A stretch of DNA of 64,000 nucleotides from Psychrobacillus sp044762655 (GCF_044762655.1 NZ_JBIWER010000004.1:186001-250000), one strand, 5' to 3'; positions 25,536 through 34,638 are shown, numbered from the stretch's first letter. A program made the numbers and translations. Notes: generated from the sequence alone by a model not told the origin.

Positions 25536-26606
25536 ATGTTTTTAGCATGGCATGAAATGAAAAAGAATAAACTTCGCTTCTCATTGATTGTAGGAGTATT
25601 AATGCTCGTATCCTATTTAGTATTTTTCTTATCTGGGTTAGCAACTGGGTTAGCGAGCTTGAATAGGGAAGCAGTTGATAAGTGGGGTGCAACAGCCATT
25701 ATTCTAACCGAAGAGTCAGATAAAAGCTTACCCCAATCCTCTCTAACTACCGAAGAGCTAAATACTATTAACGAAAACGAAACAGCAATTCTTGGACAAT
25801 TAAATTCAATCGCTACAAATGGTGAGGCCAAACAAAATATTTCTCTATTTGGTATAGATCCTGAAGAATTTATTATGCCTGACGTAACAGAGGGAGAAGT
25901 ATTTTCAGAAGTAAATGAAGTAATTGCTAGTGACACGCTAAAAGAGGATGGATTTGAACTTGGAGACGAGCTTCAACTATCTTCTACTGATGAAAAATTA
26001 ACAATTGTAGGTTTTACAGATAGTGCACGCTTCAATGCAGCTCCAGTTCTTTACGGCGAAATAGATACTTTTCAAAAGATTAAGTTTGGAGAAGCTGCAA
26101 CAGAAAACGAAACACCAATAAATGGTATTGTTGTTCGTGCAGGTGACCTTTCTTCCATCTCTACCTCTAATGAAGACCTCGAGGTTATTGAAATAGAAAC
26201 ATTTATTGAAAACCTTCCAGGATATACGGAACAAGCCTTAACGTTGAACTTTATGATTTATTTCTTATTTGCTATTTCATCTGTCATTGTGGCAATCTTC
26301 CTTTATGTTTTAACAGTTCAAAAGATTAGTATGTTTGGAGTAATGAAGGCACAAGGTATTTCGAATGGCTATTTATCTCGTTCTGTTATTGCCCAAACAT
26401 TTTTGTTGGCATTCACCGGTGTTGTTGTCGGCTTTGCACTAACACTGATTTCTGGAGCATTTTTACCAAGTGCAGTTCCGGTTTCCTTTGATATCTTCAC
26501 CATGATTATTTACGGCGTAGTGCTCATAACTGTTGCTATCCTTGGTGCTGTATTCTCAGTGTTAACAATCGTAAAAATTGATCCGCTTAAAGCAATAGGA
26601 GGTTAA
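25536..26606 (+). CDS. ABC transporter permease, FtsX/MacB (HrtB/DevC) type
   Basis: Permease of 356 residues with the MacB topology: one N-terminal helix (LRFSLIVGVLMLVSYLVFFLSG), a large extracytoplasmic domain (about residues 45-230), then three helices (FMIYFLFAISSVIVAIFLYVL, FLLAFTGVVVGFALTL, YGVVLITVAILGAVFS). The cytoplasmic coupling segment KISMFGVMKAQGISNGYLSRS is typical of FtsX-like proteins. Family members export haem, peptides or lipids, or transmit mechanical signals to envelope enzymes. It starts at ATG 25536 behind AGGATGTG, four bases before its ATPase gene. Confidence 0.85.
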   Translation: MFLAWHEMKKNKLRFSLIVGVLMLVSYLVFFLSGLATGLASLNREAVDKWGATAIILTEESDKSLPQSSLTTEELNTINENETAILGQLNSIATNGEAKQNISLFGIDPEEFIMPDVTEGEVFSEVNEVIASDTLKEDGFELGDELQLSSTDEKLTIVGFTDSARFNAAPVLYGEIDTFQKIKFGEAATENETPINGIVVRAGDLSSISTSNEDLEVIEIETFIENLPGYTEQALTLNFMIYFLFAISSVIVAIFLYVLTVQKISMFGVMKAQGISNGYLSRSVIAQTFLLAFTGVVVGFALTLISGAFLPSAVPVSFDIFTMIIYGVVLITVAILGAVFSVLTIVKIDPLKAIGG

Positions 26607-26610
26607 TAAA

Positions 26611-27297
26611 ATGGCTATTTTAGAGCTTAATAACGTAACAAAAACATTTGGCACGGGACATAAACAGGTGGATGCTTTAAAAGAAACAAATTTTTCCGCT
26701 GAGCAAGGTGAGTTAATAGCAGTCATTGGTCCCTCGGGTTCAGGAAAAAGTACTTTCTTGACGATTGCCGGAGGATTACAAACTCCTTCAAGTGGCGGTG
26801 TTTTAGTTAATAACCAGAATCTTGCTGATTTAAACGAGAAAAAACGCTCAAAAGTTCGTTTAAAAGAAATTGGTTTTATCTTGCAGGCATCTAATCTAGT
26901 ACCATTTTTAAATGTCGATAATCAAATGAAACTATTAGATAATGTAAAAAAAGATAATATGACAACAGAGGAATTGGATGCTTTATACGACAACCTCGGC
27001 ATTAAAGATTTACGCAAAAAATATCCTGCCGATTTATCGGGTGGGGAGCGTCAACGTGTCGCCATTGCCAAAGCCTTGTACAGTAAGCCTTCCATTCTTC
27101 TAGCAGATGAGCCTACCGCATCTTTAGATTCGGAGAAAGCCTATGAAGTTATGGAGCTATTAAAAAAAGAGACGAAGCAAAACAAAACTACTACAATCGT
27201 TGTAACGCATGATACACGACTCATTGAGTATTGTGACAAAGTTTATGTAATGACCGATGGAGTACTAAGGTTAATGGAGAAATCTTCCTTTAAGTGA
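26611..27297 (+). CDS. ABC transporter ATP-binding protein, LolD/MacB (HrtA) type
   Basis: ATPase of 228 residues paired with the FtsX-like permease. Walker A is GPSGSGKSTFL, Q-loop GFILQASNLVPF, signature LSGGERQRVAIAKAL, Walker B ILLADEPTASLDSE, H-loop VVTHDTRL. Together with the permease it forms a type VII (MacB-like) mechanotransducing transporter. HrtAB haem exporters have this two-gene layout, but no HssRS two-component system is adjacent, so the substrate remains open. Confidence 0.9.
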   Translation: MAILELNNVTKTFGTGHKQVDALKETNFSAEQGELIAVIGPSGSGKSTFLTIAGGLQTPSSGGVLVNNQNLADLNEKKRSKVRLKEIGFILQASNLVPFLNVDNQMKLLDNVKKDNMTTEELDALYDNLGIKDLRKKYPADLSGGERQRVAIAKALYSKPSILLADEPTASLDSEKAYEVMELLKKETKQNKTTTIVVTHDTRLIEYCDKVYVMTDGVLRLMEKSSFK

Positions 27298-27301
27298 AAG
27301 T

Positions 27302-27340
27302 AAACCTACGATTTTTATATAGAAAATCGTAGGTTTTTTT
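27302..27340 (+). terminator. terminator of the FtsX-type ABC operon
   Basis: AAACCTACGATTTT / AAAATCGTAGGTTT stem followed by T residues. Confidence 0.9.
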
Positions 27341-27374
27341 ATTTTTCAATGTAATATATTGCATTTCATATTTT

Positions 27375-27404
27375 TCACAATTGTATCGAAAATTGTGATA
27401 TGAT
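27375..27404 (+). promoter_or_regulatory. aminotransferase promoter with perfect palindromic operator
   Basis: TCACAATT-8 bp-AATTGTGA (27375-27398) abuts a -10 TATGAT (27399-27404); TTCACA at 27374-27379 may serve as -35 with a long 19-bp spacer. The symmetric 24-bp site covers the core promoter, as expected for a repressor or for an activator compensating for poor spacing. Confidence 0.55.
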
Positions 27405-27441
27405 AAAACATAAAATTTCATTCGTGTTAGGAGTGCTCATA

Positions 27442-28617
27442 TTGAAAGTTCAACCATCTAAAAAAATGTCGTTATTTGAAAAAGCAATTTTTGGAGACTT
27501 GAAAGCCGCCGCAGCTGCCAAACAAGCTCAAGGATTCGACTTATATGATTTAAGCTTAGGTAGCCCTGACCTCCCACCAGATGAGCGCGCTAGAAAAGTT
27601 TTGTCAGATCTTAGCTATTCGACTGATTCATATGGTTATACACTTACTGGAACTATGCGCTTTCATGAAGCCGTAGCAGATTACTATAAACGTCGCTCCA
27701 ATGTTACTTTGGATCCAAAGACACAGATTGTTCAAACGATGGGTTCACAGGAAGGACTCGTCCATCTCCCACTTGCATTTTGTGATGAAGGAGATATTAT
27801 TCTTACAACAAACCCAGGTTATGTAGCGTATGATGCAGGGATAAAACTTGCCGGTGCTGCACCCTATTATATGGAACTTTTAGAGGAAAACAAATTCTTA
27901 CCAGACTTAGATGCAATACCTGAAGAAATTGCGATGAGAGCAAAACTCATGATATTAAATTTACCTGGAAACCCAGTTCCGGCAATGCCTGATCCCATTT
28001 TCTTTGATAAAGTTGTTGCCTTTGCCAATAAATACAATGTAGTTATTCTACACGATGCGGCCTATTCAGAATTCTATTTTACCGGAAATTCACCAAGTAG
28101 CTTCCTTTCCACACCTGGAGCATTAGACGTAGGTATAGAGATCAACTCTTTATCGAAAAGCTTTAGCCTTGCCGGTACCAGAATCGCTTATATCGCAGGA
28201 AATACAGAGATGATCAGTATCATGAAGCAGCTAAAATCCAATTTAGATTTTGGGATATTCGGTCCTATTCAGGAAGCTGGGATTGTTGTGTTAAACCATG
28301 CAGAGGAAATAACAGAAAGCTTGCGTAAGATTTTTTCAGAAAGACACGCCTTCCTCACAAATGCATTAACTGATTTAGGATGGAATGTAGCCCCTTCTAC
28401 TGGTGGGATGTTCGTTTGGGCAAAATATCCTTTTAACATGAATGACAAGGATTTCGTTTTTGAAGTAATTGATCAAACCGGCGTAGTAATGGTGCCAGGA
28501 ACCGTTTTTGGTTCTGCAGGAGCCGGCTATGTTCGTGTTGCATTAGTGCAGGATATCGAAATACTGAGACAAGCAGTGGAACAATTGAAAAAGTTAAAAG
28601 TACCTACTATTTGCTAA
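27442..28617 (+). CDS. PLP-dependent aminotransferase class I/II (LL-DAP aminotransferase-like)
   Basis: Fold-type I aminotransferase of 391 residues. The PLP-binding Lys is in NSLSKSFSLAGTRIAY. Other landmarks are SLGSPDLPPDERA, QTMGSQEGLVHLPLAF, TNPGYVAYDAG, LNLPGNPVPAMP (normally NPTG) and HDAAYSEFYF, with the C-terminal substrate Arg in AGYVRVALV. It resembles B. subtilis PatA / LL-diaminopimelate aminotransferase relatives; the donor and acceptor cannot be fixed. TTG 27442 sits eight bases after TTAGGAGTG. The replacement of NPTG by NPVP is unusual and may alter specificity. Confidence 0.85.
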   Translation: MKVQPSKKMSLFEKAIFGDLKAAAAAKQAQGFDLYDLSLGSPDLPPDERARKVLSDLSYSTDSYGYTLTGTMRFHEAVADYYKRRSNVTLDPKTQIVQTMGSQEGLVHLPLAFCDEGDIILTTNPGYVAYDAGIKLAGAAPYYMELLEENKFLPDLDAIPEEIAMRAKLMILNLPGNPVPAMPDPIFFDKVVAFANKYNVVILHDAAYSEFYFTGNSPSSFLSTPGALDVGIEINSLSKSFSLAGTRIAYIAGNTEMISIMKQLKSNLDFGIFGPIQEAGIVVLNHAEEITESLRKIFSERHAFLTNALTDLGWNVAPSTGGMFVWAKYPFNMNDKDFVFEVIDQTGVVMVPGTVFGSAGAGYVRVALVQDIEILRQAVEQLKKLKVPTIC

Positions 28618-28625
28618 TGCAATCT

Positions 28626-28670
28626 AAAAAAGCAATCTTTAGTCGATTTCTCGACCAAAGATTGCTTTTT
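28626..28670. terminator. bidirectional terminator between aminotransferase and MATE genes
   Basis: AAAAAGCAATCTTT / AAAGATTGCTTTTT stem with an inner GTCGA/TCGAC arm. Confidence 0.85.
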
Positions 28671-28723
28671 ACTTAGGGCATTGAAAACAGACTAGATTTT
28701 TACCCGCATTTTTAATAGCCCGC

Positions 28724-30109
28724 TTAGGTTTCACGTAGCCCATCTTCCCTTTCTTTAGGATGCACAAGTGCGAACCTTTCCCAACGTCGACTTTTCCATC
28801 TAAAATACATAATGGTGGCACGAGTCCATTCATCTGCTGCTATTGCCAGCCAAACACCAACTAACCCTAAATCCAGTACAAATATCAAAAAATAGCCTAA
28901 CGGTAAACTCATCAATACCATAGACAATGCTCCCATAATTACTGGAAAAGTTGCATCCCCCGCTGCGCGCAAGGAATTGATAATGACAATATTTACGGTG
29001 CGACCAGTTTCTAATGCAAAGCTTAGTAGCAGCACAGAGGCTCCAATTTTGATAATTTGTTCATTGTCCGTAAATAACCTCATTAATGGATAACGAAGGA
29101 TGATGACAATCGTTACTAGTGTTAACGTAAAAATCATCGCCCATTTCACACTAAACCATACCGATTTAAATGCTTCTTCTTTTTCATTTGCCCCTACAAA
29201 TCTTCCGACAATAATTGCTGTTCCCATACCGATGGCGATTGCAAATAAATAAGTGAACATCGATATATTCACGGCATATTGCCTTGCTGCCAATGATTCT
29301 GCTCCCAAATAAGTTACATAATATAAAAATACAATTTGACAGCCTTGGTATAAAATCTGTTCAAAAGCAGATGGAAGACCAATTCTTAGAATTTTTTTAA
29401 TATACTCCTTCGAAATAGTAAAGTAATAATTAACCTGCACCCGATACTCCATCACTCGGTACAGCAGCCAGAAAAATACAAGTAACGCGATAAAACGACT
29501 AAGCACAGATGAAATAGCTGCTCCTTGAACACCTAATTCTGGGAAGCCAAATTTCCCAAATATTAATACATAGTTTCCTAGAACGTGGATAATATTCATT
29601 CCAAGGGAAACAAACATCGTCTGCTTCGTAAAGCCATGAACACGAATGATAGCGGCAAGTGCATTAATAATGGCCTGCAAGAAAATAGCTCCCCCAACAA
29701 TAGACAAATATTGATGCGCATGAGCTAGCACATCCCCTTGCAAATTCATCGCAATCATCATATTTTTAGAAAATACAACAAAACCAATGCTCAGAAGAAT
29801 CCCTACACATAAATTTAATGTTACTGCCAAACCGGATATCTTCGATGCTTCTAAATATCTTTTCGAGCCTAAGTATTGAGACACGACAATAGCTGCACCA
29901 TTTCCGACAACCTCTAATACTAGTATGGCTATATGAATATACTGATTCGCTGCGCCTACTCCAGATACAGCATTATCTGATACTGCACTGAGCATAAACG
30001 TATCCGCAATACCCATTAACATAAACAAAAATACTTCTAAAAATATCGGCCAAGTAAGTGTGAATAAACTCAACTTTTCGCCAAGATTGTTCTTTTTAGT
30101 TTTTACCAC
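28724..30109 (-). CDS. MATE-family efflux transporter
   Basis: Twelve-helix antiporter of 461 residues. It has the paired MATE halves: LTWPIFLEVFLFMLMGIADTFML at the start, VSQYLGSKRYLEASKISG after helix 2, and the second-half counterpart GLPSAFEQILYQGCQIVF with IVGRFVGANEKEEAFKSVW. Family members export cationic drugs or metabolites against Na+ or H+. GTG 30109 behind AAGGAG gives the family length; the frame-open ATG at 30187 would add 26 unlikely residues. Confidence 0.9.
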   Translation of the reverse strand: MVKTKKNNLGEKLSLFTLTWPIFLEVFLFMLMGIADTFMLSAVSDNAVSGVGAANQYIHIAILVLEVVGNGAAIVVSQYLGSKRYLEASKISGLAVTLNLCVGILLSIGFVVFSKNMMIAMNLQGDVLAHAHQYLSIVGGAIFLQAIINALAAIIRVHGFTKQTMFVSLGMNIIHVLGNYVLIFGKFGFPELGVQGAAISSVLSRFIALLVFFWLLYRVMEYRVQVNYYFTISKEYIKKILRIGLPSAFEQILYQGCQIVFLYYVTYLGAESLAARQYAVNISMFTYLFAIAIGMGTAIIVGRFVGANEKEEAFKSVWFSVKWAMIFTLTLVTIVIILRYPLMRLFTDNEQIIKIGASVLLLSFALETGRTVNIVIINSLRAAGDATFPVIMGALSMVLMSLPLGYFLIFVLDLGLVGVWLAIAADEWTRATIMYFRWKSRRWERFALVHPKEREDGLRET

Positions 30110-30185
30110 CGCTACTCCTTCTTTATCCTGAAATTTCAATAAGAAGAATCTTACCACAAATAATGCCTTTCTTCTATAGATATTC

Positions 30186-30223
30186 AAAAAACACGTCTGC
30201 CAAGTAGAAACTAGGCAAACGTG
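30186..30223 (-). terminator. terminator of the 115-residue unknown gene
   Basis: CACGTCTGCC / GGCAAACGTG stem (one mismatch), followed on the minus strand by TTTTTTG. Confidence 0.75.
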
Positions 30224-30232
30224 CGCGATACA

Positions 30233-30580
30233 TTATTCAATTCCTACATGCTTATGAATATACTCCTTAATTTGTGGAATGGATAACTCTATATCATATG
30301 TCAGAAGATTATCCTTTAAATACGCTAATTTATTTCGTTCTACTGCATCAGATTGGATGTGTAATATATTGTCCAAATATAGTATTCCCTCATTTGTGAT
30401 CATTCGGTCATGATCACTTAATAATCCTTTATCGTTCAGTTCTGTCTGAATGCTTGTTAAATTTTCACCTACATTGTTTAAAGCCTCTCTAAGTTCTCCT
30501 TCATTTTTTTCATTCTTCTCCAAGAAGTTACAAACATAGTAAGCTAGAAGTACCTGTTCCTTTTCTACTAATTTCCCCAT
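30233..30580 (-). CDS. small soluble protein, unknown, possibly winged-helix
   Basis: Protein of 115 residues, acidic and mostly helical, with no signal or membrane segment. The stretch ELREALNNVGENLTSIQTEL then DKGLLSDHDRMITNEGILYL resembles a winged-helix recognition helix and wing (NEG-x-x-YL is common at the wing of MarR/PadR-like proteins). A DNA-binding role is therefore possible but unproven. It has a good ATG with GGGGAG upstream and its own terminator. Confidence 0.6.
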   Translation of the reverse strand: MGKLVEKEQVLLAYYVCNFLEKNEKNEGELREALNNVGENLTSIQTELNDKGLLSDHDRMITNEGILYLDNILHIQSDAVERNKLAYLKDNLLTYDIELSIPQIKEYIHKHVGIE

Positions 30581-30700
30581 GTGTTCTCCCCACTTTCTTT
30601 TTTTCCTGTTATTCCCTTTATCCTATGTTTTTAAACACAAAAAAACGAGCAAAAAGATGCCCGGTATTTTAGAAACAAAGCCCATATATTCTATTGATTC

Positions 30701-30790
30701 CCACTCCGGTCGGACACTTTTCGTGGGCATGGCTCGAGCCTGTAGTCTCTCCCTCGTGCTTTTCCACAGGAGACGCCGACCTGCGCTACA
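30701..30790 (-). repeat. GC-rich intergenic repeat, copy 1
   Basis: Read on the minus strand (GCAGGTCGGCGTCTCCTG, AAAAGCACGAGGGAGAGACT, AGGCTCGAGCCATGCCCA, GTGTCCGACC), this matches the block at 37021-37103 with scattered substitutions. It is far GC-richer than its AT-rich surroundings and contains the palindrome GGCTCGAGCC. The rest of the gap 30581-30979 holds no gene; the short open frames across it are by-products of the repeat. Confidence 0.75.
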
Positions 30791-30944
30791 TTCAATAAGC
30801 TCGTGATATAAAAGTTGCACACAATATAGTATAAATTAACGGTTACTTAGATCGAATTCCCCTTGTCACAAAAATTATAGGAATATTCATTCTTTCAAGT
30901 CCCTTGACCCTAGTGCTCAGGGTTATTTTTATATATTTTCTTCC

Positions 30945-30975
30945 AAAAAAGCCTGAATATCTACTATTCAGGCTT
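30945..30975 (-). terminator. terminator of the glutathione peroxidase gene
   Basis: AAGCCTGAATA / TATTCAGGCTT hairpin with TTTTTTGG after it on the minus strand. Confidence 0.85.
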
Positions 30976-30979
30976 GGAA

Positions 30980-31456
30980 TTATGTATTAATCATTTTTTC
31001 AATGTCAGCTTTTATCGATTCTGGGCTATCTGTTGGAGCATACCTTTTTATGATTTCCCCATTTTTATCGACAAGAAATTTAGTAAAATTCCACTTAATG
31101 CTTTTCGATAAAATACCTTTACTATTTGTAGTTAAATATTGAAATAGAGGATGTGCATCTTTTCCATTAAGCTTAGTCATTTCATGCATAGGAAACGTGA
31201 CTCCATAGCTCATTCGACACGCTTGCTCTGCTTCTTCTGCATTACCCAACTCTTGTTTGAATTGGTTTGAAGGGAATCCGAGTACTACAAGTCCTTCATC
31301 CTTATAATCATTGAATATCTTTTCAAGTCCATCAAACTGACCTACTAGACCACATTTTGTTGCTGTGTTAACGATTAGCATAGGTTTTCCCTTGTACTCA
31401 TTTAACTCATACTCATGACCATCTGATTTTTTCACTTTAATATCATATATACTCAA
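30980..31456 (-). CDS. glutathione peroxidase family thiol peroxidase (BsaA-like)
   Basis: Thiol peroxidase of 158 residues. The catalytic tetrad is visible: peroxidatic Cys in VNTATKCGLVGQF, Gln in GFPSNQFKQELG, and Trp and Asn in IKWNFTKFLVD. A second Cys (EQACRMSYG) fits the resolving position of thioredoxin-dependent GPx enzymes; Bacillales lack glutathione. It reduces organic or hydrogen peroxide. The TTG start 31456 follows GAGGGGTG; the earlier GTG lies inside that site. The next gene upstream ends 35 bases away and may be co-transcribed. Confidence 0.92.
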   Translation of the reverse strand: MSIYDIKVKKSDGHEYELNEYKGKPMLIVNTATKCGLVGQFDGLEKIFNDYKDEGLVVLGFPSNQFKQELGNAEEAEQACRMSYGVTFPMHEMTKLNGKDAHPLFQYLTTNSKGILSKSIKWNFTKFLVDKNGEIIKRYAPTDSPESIKADIEKMINT

Positions 31457-31490
31457 ACTAATCACCCCTCAAGTTGATTTACTCTTTAAG

Positions 31491-32012
31491 TTAAGAACCT
31501 ATATACAAAGCACATTGGCTAATGGCAATAAACAATGCTGCATTTTTCACTGGAGAATGATCTTTTACTTCTAGCTTCATTTGAAAGACATTGTCTAAAG
31601 TCGCTTTCCATCTCGCAATTTCGCTTTCATTGTAAATAAACTTACACCAATCTTCCATTTCCTTATCTAATTTTATTTGCAAATGTCCATCTGTGATAAG
31701 TAAATCAGGTACGAGCTCTTTCCACTTGTCATACGCAACCATGTATTTCTTTTGGTCGATGTAGTCGAAGGCCTCAAAATAGACTTTTCCTTTACGGGAT
31801 ACTTTTTTACACATAAAGACTAACTCATCCTTCGTGTCGTAAACGTTATACCAAAGAAAATAACGGTAATCCATTAGTTTATCCAATCTTTTCTTCAAAC
31901 CATTGGAATAATACCGTTGAAAGGTATAAATAATTTCTCCCTTTTCGTTATAAACAGAGGTTTTCGGGGTCTCCTCAATATTAATAGGTTGCTCGTATGT
32001 ATAGTAAGCCAC
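31491..32012 (-). CDS. tubby C-terminal-like domain protein
   Basis: Protein of 173 residues matching the pattern of Bacillus tubby/LURP-one-like proteins: TSVYNEKGEIIYTFQRYY, a repeated beta-strand core with LVFMCKKVSRKGKVYFEAF, KWKELVPDLLITDGHLQIKLD, EMEDWCKFIYNESEIARW, and the ending AALFIAISQCALYIG. The fold is a beta-barrel around a helix that may bind membrane phospholipids; the bacterial role is unknown. GTG 32012 follows AGGAGG. Confidence 0.7.
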   Translation of the reverse strand: MAYYTYEQPINIEETPKTSVYNEKGEIIYTFQRYYSNGLKKRLDKLMDYRYFLWYNVYDTKDELVFMCKKVSRKGKVYFEAFDYIDQKKYMVAYDKWKELVPDLLITDGHLQIKLDKEMEDWCKFIYNESEIARWKATLDNVFQMKLEVKDHSPVKNAALFIAISQCALYIGS

Positions 32013-32076
32013 GTTCGTTCCTCCTGTGAAAAATATTACATAACTCGACTAAATTATTTCCCGGGAAACAAACATC

Positions 32077-32976
32077 CTAATTTTTCTCTTTATTTTTCGG
32101 GTACCGACTCATCTGCTGCAGGATAAATAAAAACACTCCAACGAGCACAAGAAATCCACCAACAATTTGCCAGCCTACTAATCGCTCGCCTAGGAAAATA
32201 GCAGCGAGAATGGTTGCCCCTACTGGTTCCCCTAATATACTCATAGAAATAGTAGTGGCAGTTACATAATTCATCAGCCAATTGTTGATCAAGTGAGAAA
32301 TAGTCGGTACTATGGCTAATAACAAGAAAATTCCCCATTCTTTTAAATCATAGCCAACCATTACTACGCCTGTCAGCAAGTTATAAACAATGAGTGCTAT
32401 CGCCGCAAACCCAAAAACAGTAAAACTATAAATCCAATGCGACACTTTCTTTACTGCTTTTTGCCCAATTAATAAATATCCCACCACAGCAATAACACTT
32501 AAAAATGAAAGAATATCTCCAATAATGGCATTTCTACTCAGTCCAAAATCGCCCCAACCAATCATCACTGCCCCTATAACTGCAATACCCATAGTCAATA
32601 GTGCTGCTTTAGTCGTTCTCTCTTTGAATAATAGGGCACCACCGATCAAGGCAATAATCGGTTGGAGTGCTAAAATAATAGTGGAGCTGGCAACTGTTGT
32701 TAGCTTTAAAGAACCGAACCATAATGCAAAATGTAAAGCTAAGAACATACCTGCAACAAACAGCAGGATCCATTCTTTGTTTGCTATTTTTTTGAAATCT
32801 GCTCTTTTTAACCATACGACAGGTAATAGCAACAGTGTCGCTAAAATCATTCGGTACATACTCAATATAGTTGCAGGTGCATGAGACCATTTGACAAAAA
32901 TGGCCGCAAACGAAATCGCTATAATGGAAATGATTAATGGTAACACAATTGATTTAGATGTATTTGCTTGATTCAC
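32077..32976 (-). CDS. EamA/DMT-superfamily transporter
   Basis: Ten-helix transporter of 299 residues made of two EamA repeats. The first runs from LIISIIAISFAAIFVKWS and the second from DILSFLSVIAVVGYLLIGQ. The conserved end-of-repeat element SILGEPVGATILAAIFLGERLVGWQ is present. Members export amino acids or other metabolites; the substrate is unknown. The start is GTG 32976 with GGGG eight bases before; the upstream 25 codons of open frame begin within the CorA-like gene's terminator region and are unlikely to be translated. Confidence 0.88.
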   Translation of the reverse strand: MNQANTSKSIVLPLIISIIAISFAAIFVKWSHAPATILSMYRMILATLLLLPVVWLKRADFKKIANKEWILLFVAGMFLALHFALWFGSLKLTTVASSTIILALQPIIALIGGALLFKERTTKAALLTMGIAVIGAVMIGWGDFGLSRNAIIGDILSFLSVIAVVGYLLIGQKAVKKVSHWIYSFTVFGFAAIALIVYNLLTGVVMVGYDLKEWGIFLLLAIVPTISHLINNWLMNYVTATTISMSILGEPVGATILAAIFLGERLVGWQIVGGFLVLVGVFLFILQQMSRYPKNKEKN

Positions 32977-33080
32977 TTCTTTTACCCCGTTCTTTTGCAA
33001 TTCTATTATATAATCTAATATACGGGATATAGCTTGAAATAGGAAACACAAAAAACTTCTTCATCCATTGATAAGAAGTT

Positions 33081-34526
33081 TTAAGATCGGTCCCTTTTCC
33101 ATTTTCGATATTTATCGTAAATTCCTTTACCTCCTGTGTATCCAATTAAGGCAATAGATAAGCCAATTCCCGTTAACGCAGTAATAAGGGAAATCCATTC
33201 AAAAAAAGAGTAACCCGGAACCTTCCCCCAATCTGTTTTTCCCTTCCAATCCTCAATCACCAGATTCATCCCATAAATACCGGACACTACCGTAAAAATA
33301 GTTAACATAAATAACAGTGAATTATTTCGTTTGTCTGATTGATTGTCTTGAGCACGGTATAGATCATCTACAGTTTGTTTCACTTCATCGAAAAGACCCT
33401 CCAAACGGAATACTTTACGTAACTGCCGCGTAAGCTCTTTTCCTTCGGACCTAGTAGAAACCTCTTCAAAATAATAACGAGAATAAAATTTTGATATGAG
33501 TTCTATTAACTCTTCCACATATCTTTTATCCTTTGCCCAACTAACCTCACTATGCTCAAAAGCAACCTTCAACAACATAATTTTATAGTAATAATGAAGC
33601 ATTAAATTATAGTAATGCACACTCATAAATTGAGAAATCTCTTGCTCTAATTGCTTTTTTTTCTTATTAGAAAGAGTAACCTGGGTATGCTCTGAAGCAA
33701 TTGTATATGTACTCGGTGCCCAGCGATTATGGACATGGTCGGCAACGTATCGCTTCACATAATCCGCATTGGAGCTAGATATAAACTCATTCCCGTTTAT
33801 ATCCTTTCCATCTAAATGCGCTAAACGAAACAACTGATCTTCTGTAATCTCAGATTGATCTTTGGCGATTAAAAAGACAGAGCTATGCATTCGCTCATCT
33901 TCAAAATAAGGTAGACTGCCATAATAACCCGCAAGCTTTTCATCGTGGATGATAAACGGTTTTATAGGCTGACATATATAATCAAAAACGAGCTCGTTGG
34001 TCGTCCCGTACACTTTGTTTTTCCGGTGAATTTTAGAGCCTTTATCGAAAGGAAGCTTTGGCTCTAACACTCGAAAATGAGCAATGTGGTCCACAATATT
34101 GGTCAATGTTTCCTGCTCTTCATCCATAGTCGTCCGAAGAGTAATTATCCCAATACCAAATGGACATAAAGTAATATCCACACTGTTAATGATAAAATCA
34201 AAATTGTTCTCATTCACCTCAAGTGTAAAAGATTCTTCTACTTCTTTTGAATAACGCAAAAAACCCCTATTATTCGTACTAGTAGGGAATAATTTATCTT
34301 CGATGAACGGCAAAAAGAACTGATCTAATTCTTCATGGACTATTTTTATATCATCTCCATAATATTTATCTTGTAGTTCCTCTTTGTCTAAAGTGAAAAA
34401 GGTGAAATGATGCTTTTTTAGCTGCTCCATTAACTTCTTCCGTTCTTTTTCTCGAAAAGAGAATGGGAATAGATAAGTCATGTATGCATTCGTAACATCC
34501 AAGGGTCTAATCTCTATACTATCCAT
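33081..34526 (-). CDS. CorA-like divalent cation transporter-related protein, divergent
   Basis: Protein of 481 residues. The C-terminal 80 residues hold two transmembrane helices. The first ends FTVVSGIYGMNLVIEDW, carrying the CorA signature (Y/F)GMN that forms the pore mouth. A second helix (WISLITALTGIGLSIALIGY) and a basic tail follow. The cytoplasmic part (1-400) is much longer than in CorA (about 250) and has a divergent N-terminus; the long helical stretch at about 290-395 corresponds to the CorA stalk. It may transport Mg2+ or another cation, or have become a sensor. It is monocistronic. Confidence 0.75.
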   Translation of the reverse strand: MDSIEIRPLDVTNAYMTYLFPFSFREKERKKLMEQLKKHHFTFFTLDKEELQDKYYGDDIKIVHEELDQFFLPFIEDKLFPTSTNNRGFLRYSKEVEESFTLEVNENNFDFIINSVDITLCPFGIGIITLRTTMDEEQETLTNIVDHIAHFRVLEPKLPFDKGSKIHRKNKVYGTTNELVFDYICQPIKPFIIHDEKLAGYYGSLPYFEDERMHSSVFLIAKDQSEITEDQLFRLAHLDGKDINGNEFISSSNADYVKRYVADHVHNRWAPSTYTIASEHTQVTLSNKKKKQLEQEISQFMSVHYYNLMLHYYYKIMLLKVAFEHSEVSWAKDKRYVEELIELISKFYSRYYFEEVSTRSEGKELTRQLRKVFRLEGLFDEVKQTVDDLYRAQDNQSDKRNNSLLFMLTIFTVVSGIYGMNLVIEDWKGKTDWGKVPGYSFFEWISLITALTGIGLSIALIGYTGGKGIYDKYRKWKRDRS

Positions 34527-34588
34527 TTTTTCACCTACTTTATGTTGTTATTATTATTTACCTTACTTGTTCCATTTATAAACCCAAA

Positions 34589-34628
34589 ATACAGTCATTC
34601 CTAAAGTTATCTTTAGGAATGACTGTAT
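34589..34628 (-). terminator. terminator of the Asn-rich small gene
   Basis: An 18-bp near-perfect hairpin, ATACAGTCATTCCTAAAG / CTTTAGGAATGACTGTAT, around TTAT. Confidence 0.9.
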
Positions 34629-34638
34629 TACAAGCTAA

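Noticed and set aside
30579..30820. Two open frames across the gap after the 115-residue gene
   Set aside because: They read through the GC-rich intergenic repeat in both directions; no ribosome-binding site and no family pattern.
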